Source: Methylophilaceae bacterium LSUCC0401 (GTDB taxonomy: Bacteria; Pseudomonadota; Gammaproteobacteria; Burkholderiales; Methylophilaceae). Taken from it: a stretch of 64,000 nt of DNA. The number at the start of each line of letters is the position of its first letter. Positions within the stretch are counted from its first letter, which is position 1. The translations under genes and the position numbers were made by a program. The stretch lies in assembly GCA_024919035.1 (NCBI GenBank), contig CP103442.1, positions 992,001 to 1,056,000 of the forward strand, in the 5' to 3' direction. This document shows positions 58,564 through 64,000 of the stretch, piece after piece. The notes under the pieces were generated by a model. That model was given only the letters and a program-made list of their open reading frames with translations. It made no database searches and had not been told where the DNA came from.

Positions 58564-59052
58564 ATGCGCGAAAATAAAAAAAAATTATTATTAGTTATCT
58601 TCATTCTTTCAATTATTTTAGGTCTTTTTTTTATTAATACACCTAAGATGTTGCCTAAATTAGAATTTAATATCTTAGGTGATCAAAAGCTGTTCACAAA
58701 AGATTTAGAAAATAAAGTTGTAATCCTCAACTTTTGGGCAACTGATTGTGCAACTTGCATTAAAGAAATGCCGGCACTTACACAAATTCACAATAAATAT
58801 AAAAATGACATTGAATTAATTGCGGTAGCGATGCCCTATGATCTGCCAAGCAGAGTAATTAATTTTAAAGACAAAAATCAGATTCCCTTTAAAATCGCAT
58901 TAGATTCCGATGGAAAAATACTGCAAAAATTTAATAAAGTAAGATTAACTCCAACCACTATTATCACCAATAAAAACCACATAATTCAAAATACAATTAT
59001 TGGTGAAATCAACTATGAAAGTCTAGATAAGCTCATTAGTAATCTAAGATGA
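58564..59052 (+). CDS. TlpA/ResA-like membrane-anchored thioredoxin
   Basis: 162 aa from ATG 58564 (a GTG sits just before at 58561). One N-terminal membrane anchor (residues 8-25), then a thioredoxin fold with the active site Cys-Ala-Thr-Cys in FWATDCATCIKEMPAL near residue 60 and the cis-Pro region RLTPTTIITN. Probably a periplasmic thiol reductant for cytochrome c or CuA-site cysteines. It lies on the opposite strand inside the oxidase assembly cluster, and its 3' end overlaps the SCO-like gene by 9 bp. Confidence 0.87.
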   Translation: MRENKKKLLLVIFILSIILGLFFINTPKMLPKLEFNILGDQKLFTKDLENKVVILNFWATDCATCIKEMPALTQIHNKYKNDIELIAVAMPYDLPSRVINFKDKNQIPFKIALDSDGKILQKFNKVRLTPTTIITNKNHIIQNTIIGEINYESLDKLISNLR

Positions 59053-59619
59053 GTGCTTGATAAGCCTTTCAATATCCTTGATGATGCCTTTAGGTTCAGC
59101 ATCACGCTTATACCTCATCATTACAAAACCATATGGATCAATTAAAAAAATATCATTTTGATCAAAATCAGAAATCCCAGAAAATAACTGGTTTACTCTT
59201 TCAAGCTCAGATGAATCAATGACAACATGTTGCCCCCTAAACTCAGTATCAAAATTTAATATTGATTCATGATTGCTAAAAATAAGCCTCCCCACTTTAT
59301 CTAAATTTTTTCCAAGTGCTAAGCGTATTTGTCTAATCTTGTAGAGAAATTCTTGACATTGGTTTTCACATTCTCCGTCAACAAATCCTGAAATAGTCCA
59401 CTTTCCAATTAAAGCTTCCTTTTCAGTTCCGCCAATAGAGATTGTTTCAATTGGCCCAATTTCAACGACGGGAATAATTAATTCTCCATTTTGAACACCA
59501 AGGTCATTTTTTTTAAAATCAGTAAAAAAAACCAAATACCAAGAACTCAGAAAGGGAGCTGTAAACAATATGATAATTGCTACTAAAAAAATTCTTGCTT
59601 TCGTGACCTTTGATATCAT
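59044..59619 (-). CDS. SCO-like cytochrome oxidase assembly protein
   Basis: 191 aa from the ATG at 59619, coupled to the SURF1 stop by ATGA; the in-frame start at 59679 lies within SURF1. One membrane anchor, then a thioredoxin-like domain with GECENQCQEFLYKIRQIR, a CxxxC like the copper site of SCO proteins, and FLIDPYGFVMMRY near the end. The third SCO ligand His is not obvious. The position between SURF1 and ctaA is standard for this small betaproteobacterial protein. Role in CuA loading is inferred. Confidence 0.75.
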   Translation of the reverse strand: MISKVTKARIFLVAIIILFTAPFLSSWYLVFFTDFKKNDLGVQNGELIIPVVEIGPIETISIGGTEKEALIGKWTISGFVDGECENQCQEFLYKIRQIRLALGKNLDKVGRLIFSNHESILNFDTEFRGQHVVIDSSELERVNQLFSGISDFDQNDIFLIDPYGFVMMRYKRDAEPKGIIKDIERLIKHSS

Positions 59620-60323
59620 TTTGTTTTTTTCCTTAAAACTATAAAGATTATTAGAAGAGTTGCTGCAAATGCAAACCATTGAAATGCATACCCATAATTT
59701 TTTTCTGAATTAGAAACAGGTAAAACTAAATGTTTTACTAAATTTTGATCTATAGGTTTATCTAAAGTTAATACCAGTGGAATCATCTTTAGATTTTCCA
59801 TCTCAATCATATTTTTTATTTCATCCAAATCCATTCGCTGTATTCGAACAGAATTAGTACCTATTAACTCTATATTTTGATCCGTAAGAATAATCCCATG
59901 GGACGGTATTGAAGACAGAATACCTGTAATTGTTTTTGAGCCAATGATATTTCCTATTAAGGGAATTTCATCACGTAATTCGGGTAATGAATGCCATCCC
60001 CGGTTAACCAAAATAACCAAACCTTTTGATGTTACAAATGGCGTAAATACTGTATAGCCTGCATTTCGTCTATACATTTGGTTATCAAGAAAAAAATTAA
60101 TATTTAAAAATTCACCATCGAGCGTAAATTTTCTCCAGAGATTTTCTTCGTTGATTAAGCTCTGGTCTGTTATCTCCTCTTCAGATTGTCTTTCAATAAA
60201 ATTTTGATTAATCTCATTTTTTTGATCAGCTCGATCCAGTTGCCAGAAGCCAAGGCGAACTAAAGTTAAGAAAGAAATAACAAATAATATATTTATAAAA
60301 ATTGATCTATTTTTTTCTTTCAA
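59616..60323 (-). CDS. SURF1 family oxidase assembly protein
   Basis: Inner-membrane factor for inserting heme a into subunit I. 235 aa with a membrane segment at each end and a periplasmic domain between. Conserved LVRLGFWQLDRADQK near residue 20, FLDNQMYRRNAGYTVFTPF near 77-95, ILVNRGWHS near 104, and the C-terminal NYGYAFQWFAFAATLLI. Diverges from the DUF2909 gene across 29 bp and is coupled to the SCO-like gene. Confidence 0.92.
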   Translation of the reverse strand: MKEKNRSIFINILFVISFLTLVRLGFWQLDRADQKNEINQNFIERQSEEEITDQSLINEENLWRKFTLDGEFLNINFFLDNQMYRRNAGYTVFTPFVTSKGLVILVNRGWHSLPELRDEIPLIGNIIGSKTITGILSSIPSHGIILTDQNIELIGTNSVRIQRMDLDEIKNMIEMENLKMIPLVLTLDKPIDQNLVKHLVLPVSNSEKNYGYAFQWFAFAATLLIIFIVLRKKTK

Positions 60324-60352
60324 TGGGTTCTATGTTCCTATAGTATTATTGG

Positions 60353-60568
60353 ATGGATATACAATCAATTTATAAATCAATGGTAATCATTCTTTTAATA
60401 GTTGTTATTTTATCATTAACCAGCGGACTCCATTTTCTTATGAGAGATATGGATCAATCAAAGAAAATGGTAACCTCACTAACAATTCGGGTTACTTTGT
60501 CTGTGATTTTATTTTTAATGATTATGATTGGTTTTAAATTTGGACTTATTGTCCCAAATCATTATTAA
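60353..60568 (+). CDS. Small two-helix membrane protein, DUF2909
   Basis: 71 aa with two membrane segments (near residues 9-29 and 46-66) separated by MRDMDQSKKMVTSLTIRV. This small protein is found with betaproteobacterial cox clusters and is annotated as twin transmembrane or DUF2909; function unknown, but an oxidase-assembly role is likely from context. It is on the plus strand between SURF1 and coxC and ends in a strong hairpin. Confidence 0.83.
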   Translation: MDIQSIYKSMVIILLIVVILSLTSGLHFLMRDMDQSKKMVTSLTIRVTLSVILFLMIMIGFKFGLIVPNHY

Positions 60569-60600
60569 AAAAAAACGCTACCTGAGGTAGCGTTCTTTTT
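60567..60600. terminator. Bidirectional terminator between DUF2909 gene and coxC
   Basis: AACGCTACC (60574-60582), loop TGA, GGTAGCGTT (60586-60594), with a nine-A run on the left and CTTTTT on the right. It serves both converging transcripts. Confidence 0.9.
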
Positions 60601-60611
60601 CAAATCATCAA

Positions 60612-61484
60612 TTAAACCCAATAGACGAAAATAAATAATCCTAACCAGACCACATCGACAAAGTGCCAGTACCAGGCAACAGCCTCAAAGGCAAAATGAT
60701 CTTTTTTGCTGAAGTGTCCTTTAAAGCTTCTCAATAAAATTACAAGAAGCATAACCGCACCCATTGTCACATGAAAACCATGAAAACCAGTCAGCATATA
60801 AAAAGTTGAACCGTATATGCCAGAACTCAGTTTTAAATTTAAGTCGCCATATGCGTGAGCATACTCTTCAGCTTGAAAATAAACAAATACAAAACCAAGA
60901 ATAACTGTAGCCGCTAACCATAAATTTAAAGTGGACCTTTTATTTGCTTTAAGAGCCCAATGCGCAATGGTAACTGTAACGCCACTGGTAAGCAAAATCA
61001 GGGTATTAATCGCTGGGACACCGAAGGCTGGAATCACATCTTTAGGTTGATCAAAATTTGTTGGATCAGGTGTAACACTTAATGGCCATGCAGCTTCAAA
61101 TGCTGACCATAAAAATTCATGGGTCGCTGTCCCTGATCCTAGACCGCCTAACCAGGGAATAGAAAACATTCTTGCATAATATAAGGCACCAAAAAATGCA
61201 GCAAAGAACATGACTTCTGAAAAGATAAACCAACCCATTCCCATTCTAAAACTAACATCAACCTGCTGACTGTATTTTCCTGAACGACTCTCACCAATAA
61301 CGTCATTAAACCAACCAACAAACATGTAAGCAACCAGGGCGACTCCTATGTACAAGACAGTGTGAGCATTAGCATTACCATTAAAGAGTAAGGCGCCTCC
61401 AATAAATAATACAAATAAAGCAAAGCTTCCAAATATCGGCCATTTGCTTCCCTCAGGGACATAATAAATATCTTTAGTTGCCAT
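60612..61484 (-). CDS. coxC: Cytochrome c oxidase subunit III
   Basis: Core membrane subunit that stabilises subunit I and lines the oxygen path. 290 aa with seven membrane segments. Signature stretches are FRMGMGWFIFSEVMFFAAFFGALYYAR (in parts: GWFIFSEVMFF), GFHGFHVTMGA near residue 235 and WYWHFVDVVWLGLF near 267. Ends at the shared hairpin with the DUF2909 gene. Nineteen bases after cox11. Confidence 0.96.
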   Translation of the reverse strand: MATKDIYYVPEGSKWPIFGSFALFVLFIGGALLFNGNANAHTVLYIGVALVAYMFVGWFNDVIGESRSGKYSQQVDVSFRMGMGWFIFSEVMFFAAFFGALYYARMFSIPWLGGLGSGTATHEFLWSAFEAAWPLSVTPDPTNFDQPKDVIPAFGVPAINTLILLTSGVTVTIAHWALKANKRSTLNLWLAATVILGFVFVYFQAEEYAHAYGDLNLKLSSGIYGSTFYMLTGFHGFHVTMGAVMLLVILLRSFKGHFSKKDHFAFEAVAWYWHFVDVVWLGLFIFVYWV

Positions 61485-61502
61485 AATCTTTCCTAATAAA
61501 AT

Positions 61503-62039
61503 TTATGAATTATTACCTTTTGCTCTAAAAAACGTGTAAGAAAGTGTTAACGCTCCTACATCAACCGGCAAATCTTGGTCTACCTCAAATCTTACCAGCA
61601 TGTCTTTTGTTTCACCTGGCTCCAAGAGCTGATTCACAAAACAAAAACATTCTGACTTTTTAAAATATAAAGATGCAATTTGAGGGGATACACTTGGAAT
61701 GGCTTGACCAATAATAGGAACATTCGCCATATTTGTTACTGTATATGTGGCATCATAAAACTTTCCTGGTTGAACTTTAATTGATTTCACCGAAGGTTTT
61801 AGCCTCCATGGTAAATCACCGTTCACATTCGAATCAAAAAGTACACGTACTTCTCGATCTAAAATTGGTGACGCCTCCCCTGCACCTTCAGTCACTCTTT
61901 GTGTTTTTCCATTTAAGCCAGTAATCTGGCAAAATGCATCATACAAAGGGACCATTGCATAACCAAAACCAAACATCAATATTGTAACAATAAATAAAAT
62001 TGTTGTAGTTTTGTTTATACTTCTTTGTTTTGTAGACAT
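61503..62039 (-). CDS. ctaG: Cytochrome c oxidase assembly protein CtaG/Cox11
   Basis: Membrane-anchored copper chaperone for the CuB centre of subunit I. 178 aa: one N-terminal membrane segment near residues 12-30, then a periplasmic immunoglobulin-like domain. The copper site is the CFCF motif in KSECFCFVNQLLEPGE near 130. VPLYDAFCQITGLNGKT with a third cysteine near 35 is also conserved. Sits between the small assembly peptide and coxC. Confidence 0.95.
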   Translation of the reverse strand: MSTKQRSINKTTTILFIVTILMFGFGYAMVPLYDAFCQITGLNGKTQRVTEGAGEASPILDREVRVLFDSNVNGDLPWRLKPSVKSIKVQPGKFYDATYTVTNMANVPIIGQAIPSVSPQIASLYFKKSECFCFVNQLLEPGETKDMLVRFEVDQDLPVDVGALTLSYTFFRAKGNNS

Positions 62040-62040
62040 T

Positions 62041-62157
62041 TTATAAATGACTCATTACAAAGAAAAAGTAAAAAGAAAAAGCAACTATCCCTAAAACTAT
62101 CGCTAAGCGCTTATTCTTTTTACTTAATTTTTTTTTATCATCCTCCGACAAAGCCAT
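62041..62157 (-). CDS. Cytochrome oxidase small assembly protein (38 aa)
   Basis: Short open frame of 38 codons starting MALSEDDKKKLSKKNKRLA and continuing as one hydrophobic segment (IVLGIVAFSFYFFFVMSHL). The charged N terminus followed by one membrane helix, and the slot between coxA and cox11, match the small assembly protein annotated in betaproteobacterial cox operons. It starts 5 bases after the coxA stop and its TAA is followed after one base by the cox11 ATG. Too short for most gene callers. Confidence 0.85.
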   Translation of the reverse strand: MALSEDDKKKLSKKNKRLAIVLGIVAFSFYFFFVMSHL

Positions 62158-62162
62158 CTAAA

Positions 62163-63752
62163 TTAATGTTCTAACATTGCCTTTGTAAGTTTAGGAGGTG
62201 TTTCAAATGTATGGAATGGAGCTGGTGATGGCACTGTCCATTCTAAGCCCTTTGCACCCTCCCATGCTTGCGCTTTTGCTTTCTTACCGCCTAAAGCACA
62301 CTTAATCACAATATAGACAAACAGTAACTGACTTAAGCCATATGCAAATCCACCAATACTAGAAATCATATTAAAATCAGCAAATTGAATATTGTAATCA
62401 GGAATTCTTCTTGGCATTCCGGCTAACCCCAAAAAGTGCTGTGGAAAGAATAAAACATTTGCTGCAATTGTAGACAACCAAAAATGGATCTTACCAAGTT
62501 TTTCGTCATACATGTACCCTGTCCATTTTGGTAACCAATAGTAAACTGCAGCCATTAACGCAAATACAGCGCCTGTAAGGAGCACATAATGAAAGTGAGC
62601 AACAACAAAATAGGTATCATGGTATTGAAAATCTACAGGTGTGATACCGAGCATTAATCCAGAGAAGCCACCAATAGTAAATAAGATTACAAAAGCAATC
62701 GAGAACAACATTGGTGTTTCAAATGTCATTGCACCCCTCCACATTGTTGCCATCCAATTGAATACCTTTACTCCCGTAGGAACTGAAATTAACATTGTTG
62801 CGTACATAAAAAATAATTCACCCTTGATTGGCATACCTACTGTAAACATGTGATGGGCCCAAACAAAAAATGAAAGTATTGCGATCGATGCAGTTGCATA
62901 AACCATTGACGCATAACCAAATAACGGTTTTCTTGAGAACGTTGGAATAATTGTAGAAATAATCCCAAACGCTGGTAAAGCAAGGATATATACCTCAGGG
63001 TGTCCAAAGAACCAGAAAATATGTTGGAACAATACAGGGTCTCCGCCGCCCGCCGCACTAAAGAAGCTTGTTCCAAAGTACTTATCGGTTAAGAGCATTG
63101 TTACAGCTCCTGCAAGCACAGGAAGTGAAGCAATTAATAAAAATGCTGTAATGACCCAAGTCCAAACAAAAAGTGGCATTTTCATTAATGTCATGCCAGG
63201 TGCTCTCATATTAAATACTGTCGCGATAATATTGATAGCGCCCATGATTGATGATACCCCCAATATATGGACTGTAAAAATTAAAAATGGGAAAGCATCA
63301 CCCAATTGCAATACAAGAGGTGGATACATGGTCCATCCACCAGCTGGTCCGCCCCCATTCATAAATAAAGTACTAATCAGTAGAGCAAAACCAAAAGGTA
63401 AAATCCAAAAACTCATATTATTCATCCTTGGAAGAGCCATGTCAGGCGCACCAATCATAAGTGGGATCATCCAGTTTGCAAGACCTACTCCTGCAGGCAT
63501 AACGGCACCAAATATCATGATGAGGGCATGAACGGTAACCATTGAGTTATAAAATTGTGGATCAACAAATTGTAGACCGGGCTGAAATAATTCAGCCCTG
63601 ATGATCATTGCCATCGCGCCGCCGATAAAAAACATCATCAGTGAAAAAATTAAGTATAAAGTTCCGATATCTTTATGGTTGGTTGAAAAAATCCAACGCT
63701 TCAGACCAGATGGAGCATGATGATGGTCATGTTCATGTGCTACTGTACTCAT
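62163..63752 (-). CDS. coxA: Cytochrome c oxidase subunit I
   Basis: Catalytic subunit with heme a and the heme a3-CuB centre. 529 aa, twelve membrane segments. The His/Tyr cross-link region is in WFFGHPEVYILALPAFGI near residue 245-262, with HHMFTVG near 295; HDTYFVVAHFHYVL near 380 holds the heme-binding histidines. The HEHDHHHAPS N terminus is His-rich. Preceded by coxB at 38 bp, in a likely coxB-coxA-small-cox11-coxC operon. Confidence 0.98.
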   Translation of the reverse strand: MSTVAHEHDHHHAPSGLKRWIFSTNHKDIGTLYLIFSLMMFFIGGAMAMIIRAELFQPGLQFVDPQFYNSMVTVHALIMIFGAVMPAGVGLANWMIPLMIGAPDMALPRMNNMSFWILPFGFALLISTLFMNGGGPAGGWTMYPPLVLQLGDAFPFLIFTVHILGVSSIMGAINIIATVFNMRAPGMTLMKMPLFVWTWVITAFLLIASLPVLAGAVTMLLTDKYFGTSFFSAAGGGDPVLFQHIFWFFGHPEVYILALPAFGIISTIIPTFSRKPLFGYASMVYATASIAILSFFVWAHHMFTVGMPIKGELFFMYATMLISVPTGVKVFNWMATMWRGAMTFETPMLFSIAFVILFTIGGFSGLMLGITPVDFQYHDTYFVVAHFHYVLLTGAVFALMAAVYYWLPKWTGYMYDEKLGKIHFWLSTIAANVLFFPQHFLGLAGMPRRIPDYNIQFADFNMISSIGGFAYGLSQLLFVYIVIKCALGGKKAKAQAWEGAKGLEWTVPSPAPFHTFETPPKLTKAMLEH

Positions 63753-63790
63753 AATATTTTCCTCATAAAATATTTAACTCAATTAAAAAA

Positions 63791-64000
63791 TTATTTTCTT
63801 TCTGCTTTGACATCAGACGCTTGAATCATATCGCCGGTGTCATTACCCCAAGCATTTCGTTCGTAGGTTGCAACCGCAGCAATGTCGCCGTCATTCAATT
63901 GCTCACCAAAAGCTGGCATTAAATTCTTACCATACAGGATATGGGTTATGTGTGTTTTAATATTTTCAGGTTTTGTAGCTATTTGACTACCAGCTAAAGC
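63791..64000 (-). CDS. coxB: Cytochrome c oxidase subunit II, C-terminal end (cut by window end)
   Basis: The last 69 codons of a gene running out of the window. The visible part, with IKTHITHILYGKNLMPAFGEQLNDGDIAAVATYERNAWGN (here quoted in two blocks: LMPAFGEQLND and VATYERNAWGN), is the end of a fused cytochrome c domain with the axial Met. Subunit II with such a tail is of caa3 type. CuA ligands and the heme CxxCH are outside the window. Confidence 0.9.
   Translation of the reverse strand, partial: ALAGSQIATKPENIKTHITHILYGKNLMPAFGEQLNDGDIAAVATYERNAWGNDTGDMIQASDVKAERK

Noticed and set aside
62641-63531. Plus-strand frames antisense to coxA
   Set aside because: coxA is fully conserved on the minus strand and these frames lack any recognisable motif.

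Overview
The window reads as a dense, AT-rich chromosomal segment of a free-living, streamlined betaproteobacterium. Gene content and order (leuS-lptE-holA-proA-nadD, rplU-rpmA-obgE-proB, ispB-coaE-zapD, a Nudix/ThiE-like fusion, a giant DUF3683 FAD/Fe-S oxidoreductase, and a betaproteobacterial cox cluster with a DUF2909 protein and a 38-aa assembly peptide) point to the Methylophilaceae, most plausibly an OM43 / 'Ca. Methylopumilus'-like planktonic methylotroph. The family assignment is inferred from gene order and protein features; no methylotrophy gene lies in the window.

Layout: 1-10.1 kb (+): end of lptD, then surA, pdxA, rsmA, adk, leuS, lptE, holA, proA and nadD (outer-membrane biogenesis, B6, rRNA methylation, translation, replication, proline and NAD). 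10.1-14.5 kb (-): biotin operon bioB-F-H-C-D. 14.5-20.1 kb: trmL (+), then grxC-secB-SH3 protein-gpsA (-), then gpmI-envC-like (+). 20.1-29.5 kb (-): clpB-yjbQ and murJ-ribF-ileS-lspA-yuiH-like. 29.6 kb: rpsT (+). 29.9-34.4 kb (-): purE-purK, and rplU-rpmA-obgE-proB. 34.5-37.2 kb (+): ispB, coaE, zapD and a PCu(A)C copper chaperone. 37.2-40.7 kb (-): cysS-argJ-Nudix fusion. 40.8-44.7 kb (+): a periplasmic TPR protein, an L,D-transpeptidase, two cyclophilins and lpxH. 44.7-47.1 kb (-): an OFA-family transporter, ribH and nusB. 47.3-50 kb (+): phoB-phoR-lipoprotein. 50-53.8 kb (-): the giant oxidoreductase. 53.9-55.3 kb (+): hemJ and a PfkB kinase. 55.3-64 kb, mostly (-): caa3-type cytochrome c oxidase (coxB end, coxA, small peptide, cox11, coxC), SURF1, an SCO-like protein, ctaA, ctaB, cytochrome c and apaH, with two small plus-strand genes inside.

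How the genes work together: the last 10 kb holds an aa3/caa3 oxidase with its copper and heme A assembly factors; hemJ and the PCu(A)C chaperone elsewhere in the window serve the same process. LptD, LptE, SurA, LpxH, MurJ, LspA, EnvC-like and the L,D-transpeptidase build the envelope. Compaction is extreme: there is no gap above 300 bp, many same-strand neighbours overlap by 4 bp (ATGA) or 8 bp (ATGNNTAR or TTGAATAA), and most convergent pairs abut or overlap with no visible terminator.

I see no tRNA, rRNA, CRISPR array, insertion sequence, phage gene or toxin/defence system. The most unusual signals are: a perfect 405-bp direct repeat that makes the catalytic domains of a periplasmic and a cytoplasmic cyclophilin identical; a terminator-like hairpin inside the signal-peptide codons of the gene after secB; a TPR protein and an L,D-transpeptidase sharing the same C-terminal domain; and an uncharacterised lipoprotein translationally coupled to PhoBR.
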